A DNA stretch of 64,000 bases. It comes from Taibaiella sp041660405. Lineage in GTDB: Bacteria; Bacteroidota; Bacteroidia; Chitinophagales; Chitinophagaceae. The notes beneath the pieces were generated by a model. It did not search any database. It saw nothing but the letters and a program-made list of their open reading frames with translations, and had not been told where the DNA came from. Shown here in pieces: positions 41,811 through 49,224 of this stretch. The position numbers were made by a program, and so were the translations under genes. The DNA is taken from contig JBAZWL010000012.1 in the NCBI GenBank assembly GCA_041660405.1, forward strand, positions 62,001 to 126,000, given 5' to 3'. The stretch's first letter is position 1. Every line of letters begins with the position of its first letter.

Positions 41811-43892
41811 ATGGAAGATAATAAAAACAGAGGTGGCGGGTTGCCACCGGGTTACGATAATAACAACCCTAAAAGAAAAGGTCCTAAGTTCAATATGTAT
41901 TGGATTTATGGCCTTATAGTGGTTGCATTGATTGGGTTAAACTTATTTGGCCCAGGCATGCAATCTCCCGAAAAGAAAACGTCATTTCTTGAATTTAAGC
42001 AAAACTATCTGGACAAAGGTGTTGTAAAGAAAGTAATCATTGTAAATAAAGAAATAGCCGAAGTATATCTTACTGATGCCGGAAAACCACCTAAACCAGC
42101 GCAGCCCAAACCTATGTTTGGCGGCAAAAGTGCAGATGAACCGGATTTCAATTTCAATATTGGCGATTACGAAGTCTTTGACCGTAATTTCCAGGAAGCC
42201 ATGAAACCATTGGTGGTTAAGGGTTACCCTGAGGTGCCAGTATTACTGGAAAACAGGGGTAGCTTTTTCCGCGACTTCCTTACCAGTGCTTTCCCGCTGC
42301 TGATTGTAATGGTGATTCTTTGGGTATTTATTTTCAGGAAAATGGGACCTGCAGGCGGTGGCGCCGGTGGTGGTATTTTCAGCATAGGAAAGTCCAAAGC
42401 TCAATTATTTGAAAAAGGTACTAAAGTAAATATCACCTTCAATGATGTGGCCGGTCTTGACGAAGCAAAAGTGGAAGTAATGGAAATTGTGGATTTCCTT
42501 AAAAATCCTAAAAAATACACTTCTCTTGGTGGTAAAATACCTAAAGGAGCCTTGCTTATAGGCCCTCCTGGTACTGGTAAAACATTGCTTGCAAAAGCAG
42601 TTGCCGGTGAAGCGCAAGTGCCTTTCTTCTCCATGTCGGGTTCCGATTTCGTGGAAATGTTTGTAGGTGTTGGTGCAAGCCGTGTTCGTGATTTGTTTAA
42701 GCAGGCAAGAGATAAAGCGCCATGTATCGTGTTCATTGATGAGATTGACGCCATTGGCCGTGCTCGTGGTAAAAATGCCGTAATGAGCAATGATGAACGT
42801 GAAAATACGTTGAACCAATTATTGGTGGAAATGGATGGTTTTAGTGGTGATAGCGGAATCATTATTCTTGCTGCTACCAATCGTCCTGATGTATTGGATA
42901 CTGCACTGCTACGTCCGGGTCGTTTTGACCGTCAGATATCTATTGATGTTCCGGATGTAAACGGTCGTGAAAAAATATTCAATGTACACTTACAACCGAT
43001 CAAAAAAGCATCGGATCTGGATATTAAGAAACTGGCTTCTCAAACACCTGGTTTTGCCGGTGCCGATATCGCCAATATCTGTAATGAAGCTGCACTGATC
43101 GCTGCGCGTAAAGGCCAGACTGAAGTACATATGCAGGATTTCAATGATGCGATTGATCGTGTGATTGGTGGTCTGGAAAAGAAAAACAAGATCATTTCTC
43201 CTGAAGAGAAAAAGATCATTGCTTTCCACGAAGCAGGACATGCTGTTTGTGGCTGGTTCCTGGAACATGCGCATCCATTGGTTAAAGTATCTATTGTTCC
43301 GCGTGGTGTAGCTGCATTGGGCTATGCGCAATACTTACCTAAAGAACAGTTCCTGTACACTACCGAGCAAATGAATGACCAACTGGTAGGCTTGTTTGGC
43401 GGTCGTGCTGCTGAAGAGCTGATCTTCGGTAGAGTGTCCACCGGTGCACAAAATGATCTGGAGCGTATTACCAAAATGGCTTACTCCATGATCTCTATTT
43501 ATGGTATGAACAGCAAAGTGGGTAATGTATCTTTCCACGATTCACAGCAGGAATATACCATGAGTAAACCTTACTCAGAAGCAACTGCCGAAATGATTGA
43601 CCGCGAGGTACGTATCATGATCGAAACGGAATATGAAAGAGCAAAAGATCTGTTACGCAACCACATGTCAGAACTTACTGCGCTGGCAGAGGAATTATTG
43701 AAGAAAGAAGTATTGTTTAAAGATGACCTGGAAAGGTTAATCGGTAAACGTGCTTACGATGATGATAAAACGCTTGACGTACTTCCTGCAGCAGATAGTC
43801 TTCCGGTAAGCGAATCGCTTAAAAAGAAAGAATCAGCTACTGCTAAATCGGAAGATGCAAGCGGTGCTACTGATACAACTGCTGATAGTTAA
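41811..43892 (+). CDS. ftsH: ATP-dependent zinc metalloprotease FtsH
   Basis: Hexameric inner-membrane protease that degrades membrane and regulatory proteins. About 693 residues from the ATG at 41811 (MEDNKNRGGG); an ATG nine bases upstream would add only MVI. A membrane helix lies near 33-48 (MYWIYGLIVVALIGLNLF), then a periplasmic domain, and a second helix near LLIVMVILWVFIF. AAA domain: Walker A GPPGTGKT, Walker B CIVFIDEIDAIGR, second region of homology ATNRPDVLDTALLRPGRFDR, pore loop FVEMFVGVGASR. Zinc site HEAGH near residue 475. The tail is an acidic, Ser/Thr/Ala-rich extension after about 650. Confidence 0.96.
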   Translation: MEDNKNRGGGLPPGYDNNNPKRKGPKFNMYWIYGLIVVALIGLNLFGPGMQSPEKKTSFLEFKQNYLDKGVVKKVIIVNKEIAEVYLTDAGKPPKPAQPKPMFGGKSADEPDFNFNIGDYEVFDRNFQEAMKPLVVKGYPEVPVLLENRGSFFRDFLTSAFPLLIVMVILWVFIFRKMGPAGGGAGGGIFSIGKSKAQLFEKGTKVNITFNDVAGLDEAKVEVMEIVDFLKNPKKYTSLGGKIPKGALLIGPPGTGKTLLAKAVAGEAQVPFFSMSGSDFVEMFVGVGASRVRDLFKQARDKAPCIVFIDEIDAIGRARGKNAVMSNDERENTLNQLLVEMDGFSGDSGIIILAATNRPDVLDTALLRPGRFDRQISIDVPDVNGREKIFNVHLQPIKKASDLDIKKLASQTPGFAGADIANICNEAALIAARKGQTEVHMQDFNDAIDRVIGGLEKKNKIISPEEKKIIAFHEAGHAVCGWFLEHAHPLVKVSIVPRGVAALGYAQYLPKEQFLYTTEQMNDQLVGLFGGRAAEELIFGRVSTGAQNDLERITKMAYSMISIYGMNSKVGNVSFHDSQQEYTMSKPYSEATAEMIDREVRIMIETEYERAKDLLRNHMSELTALAEELLKKEVLFKDDLERLIGKRAYDDDKTLDVLPAADSLPVSESLKKKESATAKSEDASGATDTTADS

Positions 43893-43909
43893 AAACTAAA
43901 ATTTATAAA

Positions 43910-43945
43910 CAAGAAAGCGAAGCTAATTTTAGCTTCGCTTTCTTG
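43910..43945 (+). terminator. Terminator of ftsH
   Basis: CAAGAAAGCGAAGCTA (43910-43925) and TAGCTTCGCTTTCTTG (43930-43945) form a perfect 16-bp stem with an ATTT loop. Confidence 0.85.
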
Positions 43946-43989
43946 TTTGGTATATATACTGAATTGTTTATAGTTCAGCTTTTTTCACC

Positions 43990-44074
43990 CCCATTGTCTG
44001 TCATGTTGTAAGCATCTACGCACTACTCTGGATTTGCCATGGGACTGTGTAGATTCCTACGGAATGACAATGGG
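43990..44074. repeat. REP-like imperfect palindrome, CCCATTGTC ... GACAATGGG
   Basis: Outer arms CCCATTGTC (43990-43998) and GACAATGGG (44066-44074) with inner partial arms ATCTACGCAC and GTGTAGAT make an 85-base imperfect hairpin. It is a cousin of the palindrome split by the IS110 element (arms CCATTGTCATCCTGAG) and sits in the 221-base gap between ftsH and the DoxX gene, which shows nothing else. Confidence 0.5.
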
Positions 44075-44113
44075 TTTGTTTACGAACCCAGTATTTACTT
44101 TTTTTTGGGGCGA

Positions 44114-44503
44114 CTATTTAACTGACGCTTGCGCCAACGCCGCTCTACGCTTATGATAAAAAATATAAGAACCGAATAAAATGATAAACCCGATAGAAAT
44201 TGGAGCCCACATTTGCGGAGGATCGCCGACTGATATACTGGAATAAATAGCACCGATAAGGTCAAAAGTAAACCCTGCATAAGCCCATTCTTTTAACCTG
44301 GGAAATCCTGGAACGAGTACCGTTATAGCGCCCAATACTTTAGCTACTCCTATAAAAGGTAAAAAGTAAGCAGGGTAGTGCAAGTGGTCACAAACCAGCT
44401 TTACAGCGTCGGGCGAACTAATGATATCCGGTACAGCTCCAATACCCATAAGTAAGGCCAACAGGATGGTGAATATCCAATAAGTAATATTGATTGCTTT
44501 CAT
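44114..44503 (-). CDS. DoxX-like membrane protein (second of two)
   Basis: 129 residues with four membrane helices: INITYWIFTILLALLMGIGAV, YFLPFIGVAKVLGAITVLV, WAYAGFTFDLIGAIYSSI and APISIGFIILFGSYIFYHKRR. The DoxX-like pattern (helix 2 with GVAKVLGA, KEWAYAGF) matches a group of small membrane proteins often placed next to VOC or oxidoreductase genes; the biochemical role is unknown. It is a paralogue of the protein at 45057-45437 (both begin K.(I/V).ITYWIFT and contain LKEWAY or FKEWAY). Downstream member of a DoxX-VOC-DoxX-VOC row on the minus strand. Confidence 0.8.
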   Translation of the reverse strand: MKAINITYWIFTILLALLMGIGAVPDIISSPDAVKLVCDHLHYPAYFLPFIGVAKVLGAITVLVPGFPRLKEWAYAGFTFDLIGAIYSSISVGDPPQMWAPISIGFIILFGSYIFYHKRRAALAQASVK

Positions 44504-44574
44504 ACTGTGTTTTTGAGGTAAATTAATAAAACATAAGCCAGAACTACGTTTGCGCCTGGCTTATGTTTTGTATA

Positions 44575-44997
44575 TTATTGAGGATTAGTGTAGTTGATCA
44601 TCCACTGTATGCCAAACTTATCAACAAAAGAACCGTAATAGGCACCCCAGAACATATCTTCCAAAGGCATTTCTACTTTGCCTCCGGCAGAAAGTCCGTT
44701 GAACAATCGTGTTGCTTCATCTCTGCTATCTGGCATAATAGAGATATGAACATTGTTCCCTACATTCAGTTTGAATCCCATAGATTCTGTAGCATCTGTA
44801 GCCATAAGATGATAGCCAGGTGCAACTTCAAGGGAAATATGCATGATCTTATCACGATCTTCTTCCGGCATTTGCGCGCCGTGTGGCGTATCGCTGAAGC
44901 GCTGAAGCATGAAGAATTCTCCACCGAATACGGATTTGTAAAAATTGAAAGCTTCCTCGGTAGTACCAGGAAAATTCAGATAAGGATTGATTACCAT
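44575..44997 (-). CDS. VOC-family protein, PhnB-like
   Basis: 140 residues of the PhnB/'3-demethylubiquinone methyltransferase-like' branch of the vicinal oxygen chelate fold: INPYLNFPGTTEEAFNFYKSVFGGEF at the start, KIMHISLEVAPGYHLMATDA in the middle, and DMFWGAYYGSFVDKFGIQWMINY at the end. This branch often lacks metal ligands and may bind a ligand without catalysis. It lies 71 bases upstream of the DoxX gene at 44114 and 59 bases downstream of the other DoxX gene. Confidence 0.85.
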   Translation of the reverse strand: MVINPYLNFPGTTEEAFNFYKSVFGGEFFMLQRFSDTPHGAQMPEEDRDKIMHISLEVAPGYHLMATDATESMGFKLNVGNNVHISIMPDSRDEATRLFNGLSAGGKVEMPLEDMFWGAYYGSFVDKFGIQWMINYTNPQ

Positions 44998-45056
44998 GTT
45001 GAATTTTTGTTTTTAAAGTGAAAAATAAATCAGAATATACTTAAAAATAGGGAGGT

Positions 45057-45437
45057 CTAGATTTTAGAATCTTTAAGTTTATGATAAGGAATGTAGGATC
45101 CAAGTAGTAAGGCAAAGAAAATAATTGCTTGCACGGCAGCCATCCCCAAACCGTCAATAGCAACATGCCCGATAAATGCGGAAACATATACGATACCCAA
45201 ACCTACATAAGCCCACTCTTTAAAACGTGAGCCAATAAAAGGAAGGACAATCAATAATCCTCCGATGAATTGGCCTATACCTACTTCATACCGGAGCCAT
45301 TCCGGAATTTGCAAATGCCGTGGGCCTTCAAGTGCAAATGGTTTGTTCATGAAAAATATCCCCGGAATAATGATCAGACCCAGAAGACCCGTAAAGATCC
45401 AATAAGTAATTTTTACTGCTTTATTACTGGTAGTCAT
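45057..45437 (-). CDS. DoxX-like membrane protein (first of two)
   Basis: 126 residues with four membrane helices: ITYWIFTGLLGLIIIPGIFF, YEVGIGQFIGGLLIVLPFIG, WAYVGLGIVYVSAFIGHVAI and GMAAVQAIIFFALLLGSYIPY. It closely resembles the neighbour at 44114 in layout and in several words, so one arose by duplication of the other. Function unknown. It is preceded by a VOC gene 60 bases upstream (45498-45902). Confidence 0.8.
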   Translation of the reverse strand: MTTSNKAVKITYWIFTGLLGLIIIPGIFFMNKPFALEGPRHLQIPEWLRYEVGIGQFIGGLLIVLPFIGSRFKEWAYVGLGIVYVSAFIGHVAIDGLGMAAVQAIIFFALLLGSYIPYHKLKDSKI

Positions 45438-45497
45438 AATTTATGTTTTTTGAGGTATTGAAATTAATAAATATTTTGATACGTAAAGTTAATTTTA

Positions 45498-45902
45498 TTA
45501 TGGATTCATAGCTGCTGGATCCATCCACACAATTTCCCAATGATGTCCATCAAGGTCTTCAAAACTTCTTTGATACATGAATTTTTCATCGATTGGTTCC
45601 TTAGGCGCTGTGGCTCCTGCTTCCAAAGCACGTTTAACCAGCTCATCTACCTTTTCTTTACTATCTGCCGAAAGGCAATTGATCACTTCAGTATACCTGG
45701 AAGTATCGGCGATTTCTTTATTGATAAACTTTTTAAAAAAATCATGAACAAGAAGCATGAAATAAATGTCTTCACCCACAACCATGCAGGTTGCATGCTC
45801 GTTTGTAAATTGCGCATTAAAGGAAAAGCCAAGCTTCGTAAAAAATGCAACTGATTTGTTTAGGTCTTTAACCGGAAGGTTAACAAAGATTTTAGTAGCC
45901 AT
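45498..45902 (-). CDS. VOC-family protein (glyoxalase/bleomycin-resistance-like)
   Basis: 134 residues: ATKIFVNLPVKDLNKSVAFFTKLGFSFNAQFTNEHATCMVVGEDIYFMLLVHDFF is the first module, and SADSKEKVDELVKRALEAGA with FEDLDGHHWEIVWMDP the second. The final DGHHWEI with His and Glu is the typical metal or ligand end of this group. Annotated relatives are glyoxalase-like proteins of unknown substrate. First gene of the DoxX/VOC row and divergent from the GlxA-type regulator, with 210 bases between. Confidence 0.85.
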   Translation of the reverse strand: MATKIFVNLPVKDLNKSVAFFTKLGFSFNAQFTNEHATCMVVGEDIYFMLLVHDFFKKFINKEIADTSRYTEVINCLSADSKEKVDELVKRALEAGATAPKEPIDEKFMYQRSFEDLDGHHWEIVWMDPAAMNP

Positions 45903-46039
45903 TTTGTTTTTGTTTTAGAGATTATTGTTTGAAAGATTAGCTTGTCTTTCTTGTTTTTAGCATTGATATCAATTACAACACAAAAGTAGTTTCGTAAATT
46001 TAACAATATAGGGTGCTAACACGGCAATATAAGGCGGTG

Positions 46040-46067
46040 TTTGCGACAATGTATTTTTTTATCTTTG
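46040..46067 (+). promoter_or_regulatory. Likely promoter of the GlxA-type regulator gene
   Basis: TTTG (46040-46043), 16 bases, TATCTTTG (46060-46067): a full Bacteroidota promoter pair (spacing slightly short), 45 bases before the ATG. It lies in the divergent gap to the VOC gene, so a regulator bound here could control both directions. Half-sites GTGCTAACACGGC near 46013 are weak inverted candidates. Confidence 0.6.
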
Positions 46068-46112
46068 CTTTATCATCAAAACACAGACAAGCAATAACCC
46101 AAAACTTTTTTC

Positions 46113-47096
46113 ATGAAACACATATCCATCCTCATTCCCCACGGACATACCAGCATTACCAACATTGAAGGTACATACCATATATTTTCCGAGGTTAATG
46201 GCATGCTGGCTGCAGCAGGTCAGGATCCGTTATTTCAGGTAAAACTAGTAGGGTTATCTAGAGCTACAAGCCAACCTGGCGGGGCATTTACTATCATTCC
46301 TGATCTATTGATTGATGAAGTAGAAAAAACAGACCTTATCATTGTGCCTGCCATCTTTGGCGACTTTGATAAGTCACTTGACGAGAACCGTGAATTTATA
46401 CCATGGATATTAGAACAGTATAAAGCCGGTGCCGAAATTGCAAGTTATTGTATCGGAGCTTTTTTCCTGGCCGCAACGGGGCTATTGAATGGTAAACAAT
46501 GTGCCACCCATTGGCGCTTTGCCAACCAGTTCAAAGCCATGTACCCGGAAGCTTTACTTGTAGATGATAAGATCATGACGGAAGCTGAAGGTATTTATAC
46601 CAGTGGTGGTGCTTACTCTTACCTTAACCTGGTTCTTTACCTGGTTGAGAAATACGCAGGCCGCGATCTTGCTATCCTTACTTCTAAAGCATTCATGATA
46701 GACATTGATCGCGATAGCCAATCGCCTTTTATTATGTTCCAGGGACAGAAGGCTCATGAAGATGAATCGGTGAAACAAGCCCAGGAATTTATTGAGCGCA
46801 ACTTTGAAGATAAAATAACGGTAGATCAACTGGCACGTATGTTGGCGTTAGGCCGTCGTAGCCTGGAGCGCCGGTTTAAAAAAGCTACGTGCAACACCGT
46901 TACAGAATATATACAACGTGTGAAAATAGAAGCTGCTAAAAAGAACCTGGAAACCGGTCAGAAGAATATTAATGAAGTGATGTATGATGTTGGCTATGCC
47001 GATGTAAAAGCCTTCCGCACTACATTCCGTAAGATAACCGGACTCTCCCCACTGGAGTATAAAAATAAGTACAACAAAGTAGCCGTGGCGATATAA
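46113..47096 (+). CDS. GlxA-family AraC-type transcriptional regulator
   Basis: 327 residues. N-terminal DJ-1/PfpI-like domain (about 1-190): ISILIPHGHTSITNIEGTYHIF, DLIIVPAIFGDFDKS, and the nucleophile-elbow Cys in IASYCIGAFFLAATGLLNG, followed by CATHWRFANQF and YTSGGAYSYLNLVLYLVEKYAG. C-terminal AraC domain (about 215-322) with two helix-turn-helix motifs: ITVDQLARMLALGRRSLERRFKKAT and INEVMYDVGYADVKAFRTTFRKITGLSPLEYKNKY. GlxA-type regulators sense small metabolites through the first domain. Divergent position suggests control of the DoxX/VOC row. Confidence 0.9.
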   Translation: MKHISILIPHGHTSITNIEGTYHIFSEVNGMLAAAGQDPLFQVKLVGLSRATSQPGGAFTIIPDLLIDEVEKTDLIIVPAIFGDFDKSLDENREFIPWILEQYKAGAEIASYCIGAFFLAATGLLNGKQCATHWRFANQFKAMYPEALLVDDKIMTEAEGIYTSGGAYSYLNLVLYLVEKYAGRDLAILTSKAFMIDIDRDSQSPFIMFQGQKAHEDESVKQAQEFIERNFEDKITVDQLARMLALGRRSLERRFKKATCNTVTEYIQRVKIEAAKKNLETGQKNINEVMYDVGYADVKAFRTTFRKITGLSPLEYKNKYNKVAVAI

Positions 47097-47110
47097 AAGA
47101 TTTGAATAAG

Positions 47111-47159
47111 CGATACAACAAAGCGCAAAGCCAGTCTGGCTTTGCGCTTTGTTGTATCG
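47111..47159 (+). terminator. Very long terminator hairpin of the GlxA-type gene
   Basis: A 23-base arm (47111-47133, CGATACAACAAAGCG onward) and its exact reverse complement (47137-47159) are separated by three bases, then TCATTTTAAT. Confidence 0.75.
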
Positions 47160-47271
47160 TCATTTTAATAAGATGAACAATGGAGTTTTGTGATAATAAA
47201 ATGCTTAAAATTAAAAGGTTGTACAAAATCCCATTGTCATCCTATGTTTGCGAAGTATTGGAAAATGAACT

Positions 47272-47466
47272 GTGAATAATATCTTTCAGTTGATAAATAT
47301 TCACTAATTACCAAACAGAAGAGCAGGAAAGGATAAAGATTAAGTATTGTCATTGGTACTTGAGATACCGTTCTGGATGCTAATCCCCCTTCCCTTCTGT
47401 GTTGTAAGCTTGGACAGTTCATTGTGCCCTGGAGCACGCATTAGGATAGACAAGAAAACAACCAGG
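47272..47466 (+). ncRNA. Candidate bridge RNA of the IS110 element
   Basis: The leader before the transposase gene can fold into a 5' hairpin and two guide loops. 5' hairpin: GTGAATA 47272-47278 with TATTCAC 47298-47304. Target loop: basal stem GATTA 47338-47342 / TAATC 47381-47385, cap GGTA/TACC 47355-47369. Its left side ATTGTCAT (47346-47353) equals the flank up to the core; its right side TTCTGGAT (47371-47378) is complementary to ATCCTGAG with one mismatch and one G-U. Donor loop: stem CTTG 47409-47412 / CAAG 47451-47454, cap GTGC/GCAC 47424-47437. Its left side ACAGTTCAT (47414-47422) equals the element's right end; its right side CATTAGGAT (47439-47447) is complementary to ATCCTATG with one bulge. 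Order and geometry match the IS621 bridge RNA. Confidence 0.75.
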
Positions 47467-47473
47467 TGCTCTA

Positions 47474-48466
47474 ATGTTTGACAAAATTATTAGGATGACA
47501 AATATAGCAAATTATGTTGGAGTTGATGTTTCAAAAAAGACGTTAGACCTGGCCATCAGACAAGCAAACGGAAGCTATTTGCACAAAAAAGTAAGCAATG
47601 ATATTGTAGGCTTTAAAAAGATATTGCCTCTATTGCCGGCCTCCTGTTGTATTGTAATGGAGGCCACCAGCAGCTATTACATGCCCTTTGCGTATTTTTT
47701 GCACAGTAATAATATCCTTGTGAGCATTGTTAATCCATTGACTGTAAATCATTTTTGCAAGATGCGTATGAGTCGCACAAAAACGGATAAAAAAGATGCA
47801 TCGATGATAGCAGAATATGGCAAAAGTGAGATGCCGCGTTTATGGATACCTAAAGAGCCTCATTTGATCGAATTGCAACAAATGGAAGCGATTGTAGATA
47901 ACTTAACGAGAAACAAAACCGTTGTAAGCAATCAAAAAGAGGCCTTTGTTTGTAGCGGTCAAATGACTACAGGCGTAGAAGAGATACTGGAAAGGCAGTT
48001 GTCCTATCTTGAGTCAGAAATTAAAATAATAGAAAATAAGATGCTTGAGATTGGCGAGCGGCATCATGCTGAACTATTGAGGCACCTTCGATCTATACCA
48101 AGTATTGGCAAGCGGACAGCCTTGATGCTACTAATTATCACCGATGGTTTTACCAAATTTGAAAATGCAAAAGGGCTGGTAAGCTATGTTGGTTTGTGCC
48201 CAAGGCTATACGAATCGGGAAGCAGTATTAAGGGTAAAGGCAGGATATGTAAAATGGGTATGAGCAGAATGAGACAATTGTTATACCTCTGTGCTATGAG
48301 TGCAATAAAAGTCAACAATCAATGTAAAACCATGTTTGAGAGACTAAAACAAAGAGGTAAAAATGGGAAGCTGGCAATAGTAGCAGTAGCTAGTAAACTA
48401 TTAAGACAGGCGTTTGCAGTTGGAACAGGAAATATTCCTTACAACACTAAAATACAGCCCATTTAA
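47474..48466 (+). CDS. IS110-family transposase (DEDD recombinase)
   Basis: 330 residues, full family length. The N-terminal RuvC-like domain has Asp18 (NYVGVDVSKKTLDLA), Glu near 63 (CIVMEATSSYYMPFA), and the Asp pair of RTKTDKKDASMIAEYG near 105, giving the DEDD set. A coiled-coil helical middle (VEEILERQLSYLESEIKII) follows. The C-terminal Transposase_20 domain has LRSIPSIGKRTALMLLIIT and SYVGLCPRLYESGSSIKGKG with the candidate catalytic Ser, ending SKLLRQAFAVGTG. Two starts are possible, ATG 47474 or ATG 47495 (MTNIANYVGVD); the second leaves the guide RNA wholly upstream. It would act with the bridge RNA in the leader. Confidence 0.93.
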   Translation: MFDKIIRMTNIANYVGVDVSKKTLDLAIRQANGSYLHKKVSNDIVGFKKILPLLPASCCIVMEATSSYYMPFAYFLHSNNILVSIVNPLTVNHFCKMRMSRTKTDKKDASMIAEYGKSEMPRLWIPKEPHLIELQQMEAIVDNLTRNKTVVSNQKEAFVCSGQMTTGVEEILERQLSYLESEIKIIENKMLEIGERHHAELLRHLRSIPSIGKRTALMLLIITDGFTKFENAKGLVSYVGLCPRLYESGSSIKGKGRICKMGMSRMRQLLYLCAMSAIKVNNQCKTMFERLKQRGKNGKLAIVAVASKLLRQAFAVGTGNIPYNTKIQPI

Positions 48467-48486
48467 TTTGGAATTTACCACAGTTC

Positions 48487-48559
48487 ATCCTGAGATCTGC
48501 GCAGCAATCGAAGGATCTCTTAACACGTAGAGATCCTTCGTACCTCAGGATGACAATGG
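48487..48559. repeat. Right part of the palindromic repeat split by the IS110 element
   Basis: Together with 47231-47240 on the far side this makes an 83-base palindromic repeat: outer arms CCATTGTCATCCTGAG and CTCAGGATGACAATGG (48544-48559) are exact complements, and inner arms GAAGGATCTCT and AGAGATCCTTC (48510-48539) also match. The element interrupts the left arm after ATTGTCAT. The right arm still holds a complete copy of the same target on the minus strand. Confidence 0.75.
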
Positions 48560-48602
48560 AGTGGTGAACAGTTAGATGCATTACACGGGTTTTTTTTGGC
48601 GA

Positions 48603-49199
48603 TTATTTCCCGCTATTCACTCCATCATTCATAAGTATGGGTTCAGGCAAAAGATCAACATTGTCCTTATGCGTGATGAGTTGCGCAAATGATTGTATCA
48701 GCTGATTTACCTTATCCAAAGTATCCTTGTCTGTAATGCCTTGTTCATTTACTTTAGACTTTATGAAAGGTATAAGCAATTGTGTATGCTCCGTCATCAA
48801 CGACTCTGTGATAAGCAAAGTTCCCAATAAGGACTGGTGAGCTCTTTCACCAGATAAAGAAGCAGTTATCAATGCTACAGGTTTCTTTGAAAATTCCATA
48901 GAAGATACTGTCCAATCTATTGCATTCTTCAACGATCCAGGTACACCAATGGCATATTCCGGTGTGCAAATTAATATGCCATCTGCTACACGTAGTTTTT
49001 CCCGAAAGACTGTTACCGACACTGCAACATGTTCGTTGTCATCATCTGGATTAAATTGAGGAAGGTCTGTCAGCCCGTCAAAAATATCTATTGTAAACAA
49101 GCCATGAGCCAGTTCAGATATAGCTTTTATCAGATTTAAGTTGGAAGAGGCTTTACGTGTACTTCCTGAAATAGCCAATATCTTTATTGTATCATTCAT
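48603..49199 (-). CDS. NADPH-dependent FMN reductase-family protein
   Basis: 198-residue flavodoxin-like protein. The FMN phosphate loop is ISGSTRKASSNLNLIKAI near 9-26. The second FMN stretch ICTPEYAIGVPGSLKNAIDWTVS is typical of the azoreductase/chromate reductase group, with KPVALITASLSGERAHQSLLGTLL following. It reduces FMN, quinones or similar acceptors with NAD(P)H in the cytoplasm. The pentapeptide gene starts 25 bases upstream on the same strand, so the two may share a transcript. Confidence 0.88.
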   Translation of the reverse strand: MNDTIKILAISGSTRKASSNLNLIKAISELAHGLFTIDIFDGLTDLPQFNPDDDNEHVAVSVTVFREKLRVADGILICTPEYAIGVPGSLKNAIDWTVSSMEFSKKPVALITASLSGERAHQSLLGTLLITESLMTEHTQLLIPFIKSKVNEQGITDKDTLDKVNQLIQSFAQLITHKDNVDLLPEPILMNDGVNSGK

Positions 49200-49224
49200 A
49201 AATAGTGTCGTTGTTTTTCGCCTT

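Larger units (their letters stand above)
47239..48486 (+). mobile_element. IS110-family insertion sequence, about 1248 bp, AT core
   Basis: A single DEDD transposase gene with a 235-base non-coding left end and a short right end. The outer junctions are ATTGTC-AT-CCTATG on the left (AT at 47239-47240) and CAGTTC-AT-CCTGAG on the right (AT at 48487-48488). The flanks (left up to ATTGTC, right from CCTGAG) rejoin to one palindromic repeat when the element is removed, which fixes the ends within the shared 7-base TCATCCT. There are no terminal inverted repeats, as usual for the family, apart from ATGAACTGTG/CACAGTTCAT (47265-47274 and 48479-48488). The gene is open and the guide RNA candidate matches its site, so the copy looks recent and intact. 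Confidence 0.85.

Noticed and set aside
44563..45021. 152-codon plus-strand frame opposite the PhnB-like gene
   Set aside because: The minus-strand frame has a clear VOC pattern; the plus frame is its shadow.
47265..48488. ATGAACTGTG / CACAGTTCAT as classical terminal inverted repeats of a DDE transposon
   Set aside because: The left copy lies 26 bases inside the end and the transposase is the DEDD type; the right copy is better explained as the donor sequence read by the left donor guide.
47241..48491. CT as the core dinucleotide of the IS110 element
   Set aside because: The junctions share TCATCCT, so CT was considered by analogy with IS621, but both left guides stop exactly at AT and both right guides end GGAT, which places the core at AT.
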